From Lachnoclostridium sp. (GTDB lineage: Bacteria; Bacteroidota; Bacteroidia; Bacteroidales; Muribaculaceae): DNA of 37,038 nt. The translations under genes were made by a program, and so were the position numbers. Position 1 is the stretch's first letter, and each line of letters starts with the position of its first letter. Shown in pieces: positions 21,242-30,073 of the stretch. Under the pieces are notes generated by a model that worked only from the letters and a program-made list of their open reading frames with translations, made no database searches and had not been told where the DNA came from. The stretch covers positions 1-37,038 of the forward strand of contig JAMPAP010000006.1 in NCBI GenBank assembly GCA_023667185.1. Reading direction: 5' to 3'.

Positions 21242-24061
21242 ATGAAGAAAACAAATACTCCTATGGTCAGCGATGACCACAACATAATAGTACGGGGAGC
21301 CCGTGTCAACAATCTGAAAAACGTGGATGTTACCATTCCGCGCGGGAAGTTTGTGGTGATAACGGGTGTATCCGGCTCGGGTAAGTCGTCACTTGCCTTT
21401 GATACTCTTTATGCCGAGGGGCAGCGCCGCTATGTGGAGAGCCTCTCGAGCTATGCCCGCCAGTTTATGGGCAAGATGCAGAAGCCTGAATGTGATGCCA
21501 TAATAGGTCTCCCGCCTGCTATAGCCATTGAGCAGAAGGTAAATACCCGCAATCCGCGAAGCACCGTAGGCACCTCCACCGAGATTTATGATTATCTGCG
21601 GTTACTGTTTGCGAGGGTAGGGCATACGTTTTCGCCTGTCAGCGGTGTGGAGGTGAAAAAGCATACTGTAAATGATGTTACAGATCTTGCGTCCTCGTTT
21701 CCCGAGGGCACACGCCTTGCCGTGACCGCCCCGGTGACACTCCCCGAGGGACGAAAGGTGCGCTCCCAGCTCGATGTGTATTTCAAGGCCGGATATTCCC
21801 GCCTTGTCAAGGATGGGGAATTTCTTGATATTGAGGAGATGCTTGCTGACGACAAGCTCGTCCCGCCGAGCCTTGACGGGTATCATCTGCTCATCGACCG
21901 TTTGGCCGTAAGCAGTGACCCTGATGAGGTGAGCCGTCTTGCAGACTCCGTGGAGTCAGCCTTTTTCGAAGGGAACGGCGATATGCGCCTCCTGATATAT
22001 AACGATGGTGAAGCCACGTCTTATGATTTCTCCAAAAGGTTTGAAGCTGACGGCATCAAGTTTGCCGAACCGAGCGACATGATGTTTAACTTTAACAATC
22101 CTGTAGGCGCCTGCGAAGAGTGTGGCGGTTTCGGCAAAGTGCTTGGTATCGACTCGCGGCTGGTGGTTCCTAATCCCTCATTATCAGTTTATGATGATGC
22201 AGTGGCTTGCTGGAAAGGAGACAAGATGAGTGAATGGAAACGCGACTTCATATCCCGCGCTTCGAAAAATAAATTCCCGATTCACACCCCTTACGTTGAC
22301 CTGACTGATCAGCAGAAAGACCTCCTCTGGCATGGCGACGGATCCCGAACATTCCCTTGTATTGACAACTTCTTCAAGATGGTGGAGGAGAACCAGTATA
22401 AGATCCAGTACCGCGTGATGTATGCCCGCTACCGCGGAAAAGCGGAGTGCCCCACCTGTCACGGCGCGCGATTGAAGAAGGCTGCCACCTATGTGAAGGT
22501 GGGCGGAAAGTCAATCGACGAGCTTGTGAAGATGCCGGTGGATTCCCTGCTCGAATTCTTTAATAACCTGGAGCTTAATCCTACGGATGCCGTCACGGCT
22601 GACCGCCTTCTCAAAGAGATCCGTAACCGCATTGGTTACCTCGTAGAGGTTGGCTTGAGCTATCTTACACTTGACCGTCTGTCGTCATCGCTTTCGGGCG
22701 GTGAAAGTCAGCGTATCAACCTTGCTACCTCGCTCGGCAGCAGCCTTGTAGGATCAATATATATCCTCGATGAACCCTCCATAGGACTTCACTCTCGTGA
22801 TACCGACAAGCTGATTACCGTGCTTCGCAAGCTGCGCGACGCCGGTAATACCGTGGTTGTAGTGGAGCACGATGAGGAGATAATGCGCGCTGCTGACTAT
22901 ATCATCGATGTAGGGCCTGATGCGGGCCGTCATGGAGGCGAAATCGTATTTGAAGGCACTCCCGCCGAGCTTGTGAAAAGCGATGGATATACCGCTAAAT
23001 ATCTGACCGGTAAGCTCACCGTCCCCGTGCCCAAGATACGTCGCAAATGGCGCGACAAAATTACCATCGAAGGTGCTCGCGAGCATAACCTAAAGGGAAT
23101 AGATGTCGACTTCCCGCTCGGAGTGATGACGGTGGTCAGCGGCGTCAGCGGTTCGGGTAAATCCACCCTCGTGCGCGACATCCTTTACCGCGCCCTGCTG
23201 CGTCACTTCGGCGAGGCTTCAGATGCTCCCGGCGCTTTCCGTAACCTCAGTGGCAGCCTGTCGCGGCTCTCGGCCGTGGAATTTGTGGATCAGAATCCGA
23301 TAGGCAAATCCACCCGCTCAAATCCCGCCACCTACCTGAAGGCTTTCGATGAGATACGTCGCCTCTATGCTGCCCAGCAAGCCGCGGTGCAGCTCGGCTT
23401 GACGGCCTCAGATTTCTCGTTTAATGCCGAGGGCGGACGCTGCGAGGAGTGTAAAGGCGAGGGATTTATCAAGATTGAGATGCAGTTTATGGCCGATATC
23501 ACCATCCCGTGCGAAAGCTGTGGTGGCAAGCGCTATACTCGTGACGTGCTTGATGTGAAATATCGAGGAAAAAATATATATGACGTCCTTGAAATGACCA
23601 TAAATCAGGCTATTGAATTCTTCTCGGAGGAACAAGGCTCGATAGAAAAGAAAATCGTCAAGCGCCTCAAACCGCTCCAGGATGTTGGCCTCGGATATAT
23701 AAAGGTAGGACAAAACTCTTCATCACTCTCAGGCGGTGAGAATCAGCGTGTAAAACTTGCGTCGTTTTTTGCCGACGAGAGCTCCGTGCCTACGATGTAT
23801 ATCTTCGACGAACCTACTACCGGATTGCATTTCAACGATATAGCACTGCTCCTGAAATCATTTGACCGCCTTGTGGAGGCTGGCCATACGGTAGTCATCA
23901 TCGAGCATAACCTTGACATCATCAAGCGAGCCGACCATGTGATCGACATGGGGCCTGAAGGTGGCGAAGGTGGCGGCCGGGTAGTGTGTACGGGCGTACC
24001 CGAGAAAATTGCCGAATGCCCTGATTCTTACACCGGAAAATATCTTAAAGAAAAATTATAA
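21242..24061 (+). CDS. uvrA: Excinuclease ABC subunit A
   Basis: Damage-sensing ATPase of nucleotide-excision repair, working with UvrB and UvrC. The 939-residue length is typical. Two ABC-type ATPase units are visible. The first has Walker A GVSGSGKSSLAFD, signature LSGGESQRINLA and Walker B YILDEPSIGLH. The second has Walker A GVSGSGKSTLV, signature LSGGENQRVKLA and IFDEPTTGLHFND. Zinc-binding Cys motifs occur in CEECGGFG with CPTCHGARL, and in CEECKGEG with CESCGGKRY. ATG 21242 is used; an upstream TTG 9 nt earlier is in frame but overlaps the -7 promoter box. It is the first gene of a long plus-strand block, 13 nt ahead of the Smr gene. Confidence 0.98.
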   Translation: MKKTNTPMVSDDHNIIVRGARVNNLKNVDVTIPRGKFVVITGVSGSGKSSLAFDTLYAEGQRRYVESLSSYARQFMGKMQKPECDAIIGLPPAIAIEQKVNTRNPRSTVGTSTEIYDYLRLLFARVGHTFSPVSGVEVKKHTVNDVTDLASSFPEGTRLAVTAPVTLPEGRKVRSQLDVYFKAGYSRLVKDGEFLDIEEMLADDKLVPPSLDGYHLLIDRLAVSSDPDEVSRLADSVESAFFEGNGDMRLLIYNDGEATSYDFSKRFEADGIKFAEPSDMMFNFNNPVGACEECGGFGKVLGIDSRLVVPNPSLSVYDDAVACWKGDKMSEWKRDFISRASKNKFPIHTPYVDLTDQQKDLLWHGDGSRTFPCIDNFFKMVEENQYKIQYRVMYARYRGKAECPTCHGARLKKAATYVKVGGKSIDELVKMPVDSLLEFFNNLELNPTDAVTADRLLKEIRNRIGYLVEVGLSYLTLDRLSSSLSGGESQRINLATSLGSSLVGSIYILDEPSIGLHSRDTDKLITVLRKLRDAGNTVVVVEHDEEIMRAADYIIDVGPDAGRHGGEIVFEGTPAELVKSDGYTAKYLTGKLTVPVPKIRRKWRDKITIEGAREHNLKGIDVDFPLGVMTVVSGVSGSGKSTLVRDILYRALLRHFGEASDAPGAFRNLSGSLSRLSAVEFVDQNPIGKSTRSNPATYLKAFDEIRRLYAAQQAAVQLGLTASDFSFNAEGGRCEECKGEGFIKIEMQFMADITIPCESCGGKRYTRDVLDVKYRGKNIYDVLEMTINQAIEFFSEEQGSIEKKIVKRLKPLQDVGLGYIKVGQNSSSLSGGENQRVKLASFFADESSVPTMYIFDEPTTGLHFNDIALLLKSFDRLVEAGHTVVIIEHNLDIIKRADHVIDMGPEGGEGGGRVVCTGVPEKIAECPDSYTGKYLKEKL

Positions 24062-24074
24062 ATCATCATAAGTA

Positions 24075-25157
24075 ATGGCTAAAATAGGCGATATAGTAAG
24101 ATTTCTAAATTCGACGGGTGGCGGTGTTGTCACCCGAATTGAAGGTAATATAGCATACGTTGACGACGATGGCTTCGAAACGCCCGTCATGGTGCGTGAG
24201 CTCGTGGTAGTAGGTCAGGCCAAGGCGGAGAAGGAGAAGCCCAAGCGAACCGCAGAGTTCCGTGCTGCACCCCAGCCTCCCGTCCAGGAGAGCCGCCCCG
24301 CTCCAGCGCCGGCCGTCGTGGAGGAGGAGATTCCCGTTGAGGAAACCGAGGGTGGCGACAAACTCAACATTGTGCTTGCCTACGAACCCTCTGACATCAA
24401 GCAGATTTCCTCGACAACATATAACGCTTACCTGGTCAACGATTCCAACTATTTCCTCTATTTCACCTACCTTACCAAGGCTGACGGTGAAGAGGGTTGG
24501 GCGGCAAGATATTGCGGCATCGTAGAACCAAACATTCAGCTCTGGCTCGAGGAGTTTGCCGGAGCTGACCTTGCGAGAATGGATCGTGTGGCCGTGCAGC
24601 TGGTGGCGTTCAAGCAAAATAAACCTTTTGCTCTTAAACCGGCTATCACCGTGGAGCGCAAGCTCGATACAACGAAGTTTTTCCGCCTTCACTGCTTTAC
24701 CCCTAATCCCTACTTCGACGAACCGGTAATCGCCCTTGATATCGTCAAGGATGATGTGGTGTCAAGCCAAAAGAAGATGGATCCCCGCACTATCGAGAAG
24801 GCTATCAAAGCCAAGAAAGCTATTGATCGCCCGCGCCGCCGTCCGGTCAAGAAGCAGAACACTACCCGTCGCAATGGTGATGTCATCGAGGTGGATCTTC
24901 ATATTGACGAACTTGTGGATACTACAGCCGGACTTTCAGCTGCAGATATGCTTAATCTTCAAGTGGATGAATTCCGCCGTGTGATGGATGCCAACCTTAA
25001 AAACAAGGGACAAAAGATAGTGTTCATTCATGGCAAAGGGGAGGGTGTGCTTCGTCATGCTCTGCTTAAAGAGCTGAACCATAGGTATAAAGGACATGAT
25101 GTGCAGGATGCCTCGTTTATCGAATATGGCTACGGCGCAACCTGTGTGACAATATGA
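24075..25157 (+). CDS. DUF2027 domain protein with C-terminal Smr domain
   Basis: The 360-residue protein starts with a short beta-barrel-like stretch (MAKIGDIVRFLNSTGGGVVT, then IEGNIAYVDDDGFETPV), similar to the KOW/MutS2-like start of DUF2027 proteins. A proline- and glutamate-rich linker (about residues 50-93) leads to a central beta domain with YNAYLVNDSNYFLYFTYL. A basic linker (PRRRPVKKQ) precedes a C-terminal Smr domain with IEVDLHIDEL, IVFIHGKGEGVLRHAL and YGYGATCVTI. Smr domains nick DNA or cleave RNA at stalled ribosomes; the HGKGEGVLR loop is intact. The role is inferred to be nucleic-acid processing. It sits between uvrA (13 nt) and the EFR1 gene (9 nt). Confidence 0.85.
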   Translation: MAKIGDIVRFLNSTGGGVVTRIEGNIAYVDDDGFETPVMVRELVVVGQAKAEKEKPKRTAEFRAAPQPPVQESRPAPAPAVVEEEIPVEETEGGDKLNIVLAYEPSDIKQISSTTYNAYLVNDSNYFLYFTYLTKADGEEGWAARYCGIVEPNIQLWLEEFAGADLARMDRVAVQLVAFKQNKPFALKPAITVERKLDTTKFFRLHCFTPNPYFDEPVIALDIVKDDVVSSQKKMDPRTIEKAIKAKKAIDRPRRRPVKKQNTTRRNGDVIEVDLHIDELVDTTAGLSAADMLNLQVDEFRRVMDANLKNKGQKIVFIHGKGEGVLRHALLKELNHRYKGHDVQDASFIEYGYGATCVTI

Positions 25158-25166
25158 CCGTAGCAC

Positions 25167-25904
25167 ATGATTTACTGGTTTAGCGGTACAGGCAACTCCC
25201 GGCGTGTGGCTCAGCACCTTGCTCAGCTGCTTGGCGATGGGATGGCTTTTATGACACCGGGTCTGAAGAGTGATCACGAGCGCGTGATATGGGTTTTCCC
25301 TATATATTCATGGGGTGTACCCCCGTATGTTGCAGAGGTAATACGGACAGCTTCCCTCGCCGAGGGATCACGTCATTATATGGTGGCAACCTGTGGCGAC
25401 GATGCAGGCCTTGCTCCGCAGATGTGGCGCAAGTTGCTGGAGCCACACCATGTGGTGCCGATGGCAGCTTATACTGTTATCATGCCGAATACTTACGTAG
25501 TGCTTCCGGGGTTTGATGTTGATCCTCCGGAGTTGAGAGACAGCAAGTTGGAGCAAGAACCCGAGCGTACGCGCCATATAGCCCGGTTGATCTCTGAATC
25601 GTCAACCACCGATGATTTTACCACTGGCTCGATGCCCTGGATCAAGACCCGCTTGATATATCCATGGTTTATCGCCCACATGATGTCGCCGCGCGATTTT
25701 AAGGTGAGCGATGCCTGTATTTCGTGTGGACGATGTAGCCGCGATTGCCCGGTAAGTAATATCAGCATGGATGAAAAAGGCCGTCCCGTATGGGGCGACA
25801 GATGCGCCGGATGTCTCGCCTGCTACCACGTCTGCCCTGCTCACGCCATCAGCTTCGGCCGCTTCACCGCCTCCAAGGGCCAATATTACCTCGAAAATCC
25901 TTGA
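25167..25904 (+). CDS. EFR1-family ferredoxin/flavodoxin fusion protein
   Basis: The 245-residue protein begins with a flavodoxin-like FMN loop (IYWFSGTGNSRRVA) and the strand VIWVFPIYSWGVPPYV. It ends with two 4Fe-4S ferredoxin motifs, CISCGRCSRDCP and CAGCLACYHVCP. This architecture is the EFR1 family, an electron carrier of unknown partner found widely in anaerobes. It lacks signal or membrane segments, so it should be cytoplasmic. It follows the Smr gene by 9 nt and is followed by the dnaN promoter. Confidence 0.88.
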   Translation: MIYWFSGTGNSRRVAQHLAQLLGDGMAFMTPGLKSDHERVIWVFPIYSWGVPPYVAEVIRTASLAEGSRHYMVATCGDDAGLAPQMWRKLLEPHHVVPMAAYTVIMPNTYVVLPGFDVDPPELRDSKLEQEPERTRHIARLISESSTTDDFTTGSMPWIKTRLIYPWFIAHMMSPRDFKVSDACISCGRCSRDCPVSNISMDEKGRPVWGDRCAGCLACYHVCPAHAISFGRFTASKGQYYLENP

Positions 25905-25921
25905 GAAAATTAACAATTTGC

Positions 25922-25952
25922 TTTGATAAATGAAGTTGAATTATTAATTTTG
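25922..25952 (+). promoter_or_regulatory. Consensus Bacteroidetes promoter for dnaN
   Basis: TTTG (25922-25925), 19 nt, then TAATTTTG (25945-25952) matches the consensus exactly. The leader to ATG 25991 is about 30 nt. This gives dnaN and the downstream genes a start independent of uvrA. Confidence 0.82.
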
Positions 25953-25990
25953 TAAGCTAATCAAGAAATCAACTACAATAGAAGAAATAT

Positions 25991-27121
25991 ATGAAATTTT
26001 CCGTTCCGAGCAAAGTCCTTCACAACTACTCATCAGCAGTAAGCAAGGTTATCAATGCAAAAAATGCGCTTACCATTCTCAATAACTTTCTTCTCTCGAT
26101 AAAAGAAGGAGAGCTGACTATCACGGCTTGCGATGGAGAGAATACTCTGTGTGCCCGCGTTCCTATCATGGATGTAGAGGGCGAAGGCGAGCTTTGTATC
26201 GATGCGCGCCGCCTGGTGGATCTCCTGCGCGTAATGCCTGAGCAGGTGTTGACATTCATCATTGATGATGAGACTCTTGCCGTGGAGATGACACATCCCA
26301 ATGGCTCATATCACTTCGTGGGAACCCCCGGAATAGAATATCCCCGCTTCAAGCGCACCCGCACTGACGCTTCCGTGCAGTTTACTGCCCCGTCGGAGAA
26401 GCTGCTCCGCGGTCTTGACTTCACCGGATTTGCTGCCGGGACTGATACGCTGCGCCCGCAGATGATGGGTGTGTATTGGGACATTCAGCCTGACTCGCTG
26501 GTGTTTGTGGCAACTGATACGCACAAGCTTGTGAAATTCAAGGACTCGTCAGTGATTCCCGGCATCAAGGGCTCGTTTATCCTGCCTAACAAGTCGACTA
26601 ACGTTTTCAAGAGCGTATTCGGAAAAGATGAGGTGGTGACCGTCACCCTCGAGCCTCAGCAGGGCGTCACATTTGAGACTGATACCTTTACATTTGAAAG
26701 CCGCATAGTGAAAGGGAATTTCCCTGATTATAACCGCGTTATCCCAACGGGCAATCCTTACGTGCTGACCGTTGACCGCCAGCTTTTCTCTATCTCGGTG
26801 AAACGTGTAAGCCTCTTCGTAGATGAGGGTCATGGTCTGCTGAAATTTAAAGTTGAGCCTGAGCGAATCGTGGTCAAAGCTTCGGATAATGAATATAATA
26901 CATCGGGTGAGGAAGTGCTCCCATGTGAATTTACCGGCAATCCTATGGTTATAGGTTTCAGCTCATCGTTCCTTGGTGATTTGATGAATGTGCTCTGGAC
27001 CGATGAGGTGATATTCAGGCTTGCAGATCCTTCACGTCCTGCAGTGATACTCCCCTCGGAAAACAAGCAGGATACAGAGCTTACCATGCTCCTCATGCCT
27101 ATGAACGTTAAAGATTTCTGA
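25991..27121 (+). CDS. dnaN: DNA polymerase III subunit beta (sliding clamp)
   Basis: Ring-shaped processivity factor that tethers polymerase III and many repair proteins to DNA. The 376-residue length is normal for the family. The N-terminal MKFSVPSKVLHNYSSAVSKV, the LLSIKEGELTITACDGENTL segment and the KGNFPDYNRVIP motif are standard, and the C-terminal LLMPMNVKDF resembles the usual M-P-M-(R/K) end. It has its own promoter. It is not near an origin or dnaA here; the exonuclease-coaBC-DUF4835-recN-rlmB order that follows is a gene order I recall as common in Bacteroidetes. Confidence 0.97.
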   Translation: MKFSVPSKVLHNYSSAVSKVINAKNALTILNNFLLSIKEGELTITACDGENTLCARVPIMDVEGEGELCIDARRLVDLLRVMPEQVLTFIIDDETLAVEMTHPNGSYHFVGTPGIEYPRFKRTRTDASVQFTAPSEKLLRGLDFTGFAAGTDTLRPQMMGVYWDIQPDSLVFVATDTHKLVKFKDSSVIPGIKGSFILPNKSTNVFKSVFGKDEVVTVTLEPQQGVTFETDTFTFESRIVKGNFPDYNRVIPTGNPYVLTVDRQLFSISVKRVSLFVDEGHGLLKFKVEPERIVVKASDNEYNTSGEEVLPCEFTGNPMVIGFSSSFLGDLMNVLWTDEVIFRLADPSRPAVILPSENKQDTELTMLLMPMNVKDF

Positions 27122-27129
27122 TAGCTGAA

Positions 27130-27891
27130 ATGGAACTGAATCTTAAGAAACCGGTGATATTTTTCGATCTCGAGACCACCGGTACGAATATCACCTCTGA
27201 CCGCATTGTGGAGATCTCGCTGATAAAGGTGATGCCCGGCGGCGAAGAAATCGAAAAGACACGTCGCATAAATCCCGAAATGCCTATCCCGGCTGAAGCT
27301 ACTGCCGTGCATCACATCTCGGATGCCGACGTGGCTGACTGCCCTACCTTCAAGCAGGTGGCCAAGTCACTGGCTGACCTCTTTGCGGGATGTGATATCG
27401 CGGGATTTAATTCCAACAGATTTGATATTCCGCTGCTCGATGAGGAGTTTCGCCGCGCCGGAATAAAGTTTGATTTCACTAAGGCACGGTTTATCGACGT
27501 CCAGACCATTTTCCATAAGAAAGAGCAACGTACTCTCGTGGCTGCCTACCGCTTTTATTGTGACAAGGATCTCGAAGGTGCTCACTCTGCTACGGCTGAT
27601 ACCCGCGCTACTTACGAGGTGCTGAAAGCTCAGCTCGACAAATACTCTGATCTTCCTAACGACATTGCCGCTCTGAGCGATTATTCTACTCAGAACCATA
27701 ACGTCGACCTGATGGGGCGCCTGGTCTATAACGAAAAGAAGCAGCCGGTGATCAACTTCGGAAAATATAAGGGTCGCCTTGCCGAAGAAGTGCTTCAGAA
27801 GGATCCGGGATACTATAGCTGGATACTCCAAGGAGATTTCCCGCAAAACACTAAGGACGTGTTCACGGCGATCAAACTTAATATGAAATAA
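27130..27891 (+). CDS. 3'-5' exonuclease, DnaQ-like (DEDDh)
   Basis: The 253-residue protein carries the DEDDh exonuclease set. ExoI is FFDLETTG, ExoII includes HHISDADV ahead of GFNSNRFDIPLLDEEF, and ExoIII is H-S-A-T-A-D-T-R-A-T. A C-terminal extra segment (NFGKYKGRLAEEVLQKDPGY, then YSWILQGDFP) resembles the small domain that follows some DnaQ-like exonucleases and exonuclease X relatives. It is probably a proofreading or repair exonuclease; placement 8 nt after dnaN suggests action at the clamp, which is inference. Confidence 0.9.
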   Translation: MELNLKKPVIFFDLETTGTNITSDRIVEISLIKVMPGGEEIEKTRRINPEMPIPAEATAVHHISDADVADCPTFKQVAKSLADLFAGCDIAGFNSNRFDIPLLDEEFRRAGIKFDFTKARFIDVQTIFHKKEQRTLVAAYRFYCDKDLEGAHSATADTRATYEVLKAQLDKYSDLPNDIAALSDYSTQNHNVDLMGRLVYNEKKQPVINFGKYKGRLAEEVLQKDPGYYSWILQGDFPQNTKDVFTAIKLNMK

Positions 27892-27903
27892 TATGTCACT
27901 GAG

Positions 27904-29118
27904 ATGCTGAAAGGAAAACATATTATTCTCGGAATCACAGGAGGTATCGCGGCATATAAGTCAGTGAGCCTCCTGCGGTTGCTTGTAAAAGCGGGTGCCG
28001 AGGTTCAAGTGGTGATTACTCCGGCCGGCAAACAGTTTATCACTCCGGTCACCTTGTCGGCTCTGAGCGGTAAGCCCGTGATAAGCGAATTTTTTACCGC
28101 TAACACAGGCGAATGGCACTCCCACGTCGACTTGGGTCTCTGGGCCGATTGCATGATTATCGCGCCGGCCACTGCCTCAACTATAGGCAAGATGGCTAAC
28201 GGCGTGGCTGATAATATGCTCGTGACCACCTATCTTTCGGCCAAGTCGCCCGTGTTTGTGGCTCCGGCCATGGATCTCGACATGATGGCTCACCCCTCCA
28301 CCAAGCGCAATCTCGAGCTACTCTGCTCTTACGGCAACCATATCATAGAGCCCGAAAGTGGATTTCTTGCAAGTGGCCTTACCGGTAAGGGCCGGATGGA
28401 GGAACCGGAGAAAATAGTTGAGATCCTCGATGATTTCTTTGAAAAAAATGAAAAACGTGACCTTACGGGTAAAAAGGTGTTAATAACGGCCGGCCCTACA
28501 TACGAAGCTATTGACCCTGTACGTTTTATAGGTAATTACTCGTCAGGGAAAATGGGCTATGCCCTGGCCGGGGAAGCATGCCGCCGTGGAGCTGAGGTGA
28601 CACTCGTCAGCGGTCCCGTCGCCATCGAGAGCCCCGACAGCCGTATCAATCTCGTCAATGTCAAGTCAGCGCGACAGATGCTCGAGGCTTCACAGAGGGC
28701 TTTTTATGACGCGGATATAGCCATATTCTGCGCTGCCGTGGCTGACTATGCTCCGGCTGAGGTGGCTGACAAGAAGATAAAGCGTGAAAATCGCGACACG
28801 ATGACTCTCGAGCTCGTCCGTAACCCCGATATCGCGGCTACTCTCGGCGAGAGCCGGAAAGCGGGACAGACTCTCGTGGGATTTGCACTCGAAACTGACA
28901 AGGAGCATGAAAATGCAATATCCAAGCTCCATCGCAAGCATCTCGATATGATAGTCCTTAACTCGATGCGTGACCCGGGTGCCGGTTTTGCTACTGATAC
29001 CAACAAGGTTACGATAATCGACGTTAAAGGCCACGAGCAGTCGTTCGGACTTAAATCCAAGCAGCTCGTTGCCGCAGATATCATTGACAGTATCGTGGAG
29101 TACAGCTCTGAAAATTGA
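27904..29118 (+). CDS. coaBC: Bifunctional phosphopantothenoylcysteine decarboxylase/phosphopantothenate-cysteine ligase
   Basis: Catalyses two steps of coenzyme A synthesis. The 404-residue length is usual. The CoaC half starts KHIILGITGGIAAYKS (flavoprotein fold) and has HSHVDLGLWAD with the active-site His, PATASTIGKMANGVADN and the flap Cys-containing region near ELLCSYG. The CoaB half has KKVLITAGPTYEAIDPVRFI, NYSSGKMGYALA and the CAAVADYAPAE and KIKR segments. It lies 12 nt after the exonuclease and 30 nt before the DUF4835 gene. Confidence 0.97.
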   Translation: MLKGKHIILGITGGIAAYKSVSLLRLLVKAGAEVQVVITPAGKQFITPVTLSALSGKPVISEFFTANTGEWHSHVDLGLWADCMIIAPATASTIGKMANGVADNMLVTTYLSAKSPVFVAPAMDLDMMAHPSTKRNLELLCSYGNHIIEPESGFLASGLTGKGRMEEPEKIVEILDDFFEKNEKRDLTGKKVLITAGPTYEAIDPVRFIGNYSSGKMGYALAGEACRRGAEVTLVSGPVAIESPDSRINLVNVKSARQMLEASQRAFYDADIAIFCAAVADYAPAEVADKKIKRENRDTMTLELVRNPDIAATLGESRKAGQTLVGFALETDKEHENAISKLHRKHLDMIVLNSMRDPGAGFATDTNKVTIIDVKGHEQSFGLKSKQLVAADIIDSIVEYSSEN

Positions 29119-29148
29119 TAGATAATAAGTTAGCCCTGAATAAGATAT

Positions 29149-30069
29149 ATGATAAAAATATACCGTATAATATTAGCAATTGCAGCTCTCGGATGCGCCG
29201 CTTTCATACAGGCTCAGGAGCTGAACTGCCGCGTTGAGATAAACTCGGATCAGATTCAGGGTACCAACAAGCAGGTGTTTGAGTCGCTTCAGAATGCGCT
29301 CAACGACTATGTGAATACTACCCGCTGGACCACGGCTCAGTTCTCGCCAAACGAGAAGATAGAGTGTACGCTATTCCTCACCGTCAAGGAGTATAACGAA
29401 GCAGAGAATATGATAAAGGGTGATCTTCAGGTGCAGTCGATACGCCCGGTCTACAATAGCTCTTACACTACCACATTGATAAATTTCAAGGATCAGCGCA
29501 TAGAATTTACCTATCAGGAAAACGAGCCGCTGATATATAACGAAAACAATATGGAGAGCAATCTGACGGCGATATTCAACTATTACGTCTACCTGATACT
29601 CGCCATCGATTTCGACAGCTTCCAGCTTCATGGCGGTGACCCTTATTGGGAAAAACTCGCTACGATAGTGCAGCAGGGACAATCGTCAGGCGAAACCGGA
29701 TGGAAGGCGTTTGAGGATACGAAAAACCGCGCTGCGGTGCTGGCGGCATATACTGATGCTTCTACCTCAGTGCTCCGCGATATGCTCTACGAATATCACC
29801 TCAAGGGACTGGATCAGATGGCGGTAAGTCCTGACAAAGGTCGTCAGGCTATCACTGCTACGCTTGAAAACCTTACCAAGGTGTATCAGGCTCAGCCGAT
29901 GTCAGTAGGGCTTTCGATGTTTCGCGATGCCAAGCTCGACGAGCTTGTGAACATCTATTCCAAGGCTCCGTCAGATGAGCGCGAAGCCGCCTACAAGATT
30001 CTTTCACCACTATATCCTACTGATACCGAGCGCCTCGAGAAGATAAAACGAGGTGACGAAAACAACTGA
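29149..30069 (+). CDS. DUF4835 family protein (type IX secretion PorD-like)
   Basis: The 306-residue exported protein has a signal peptide (MIKIYRIILAIAALGCAAF, then IQAQ). It has the family start ELNCRVEINSDQIQGTNKQV and the segments YDYYVYL-like NYYVYLILAIDFDSFQLHGG and GWKAFEDTKNR. This matches DUF4835. I recall the family being associated with the type IX secretion translocon under the name PorD; this is from memory and not certain. The gene is in the position between coaBC and recN that I recall from other Bacteroidetes. Its stop is 4 nt before the recN start. Confidence 0.82.
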   Translation: MIKIYRIILAIAALGCAAFIQAQELNCRVEINSDQIQGTNKQVFESLQNALNDYVNTTRWTTAQFSPNEKIECTLFLTVKEYNEAENMIKGDLQVQSIRPVYNSSYTTTLINFKDQRIEFTYQENEPLIYNENNMESNLTAIFNYYVYLILAIDFDSFQLHGGDPYWEKLATIVQQGQSSGETGWKAFEDTKNRAAVLAAYTDASTSVLRDMLYEYHLKGLDQMAVSPDKGRQAITATLENLTKVYQAQPMSVGLSMFRDAKLDELVNIYSKAPSDEREAAYKILSPLYPTDTERLEKIKRGDENN

Positions 30070-30073
30070 TAAT

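Noticed and set aside
27367-27921. Long antisense open frame opposite the exonuclease gene
   Set aside because: It mirrors a strongly conserved DEDDh exonuclease; its translation shows no domain, signal or start context. The same holds for frames opposite tamB (16518-17009) and the Smr gene (24105-24692).
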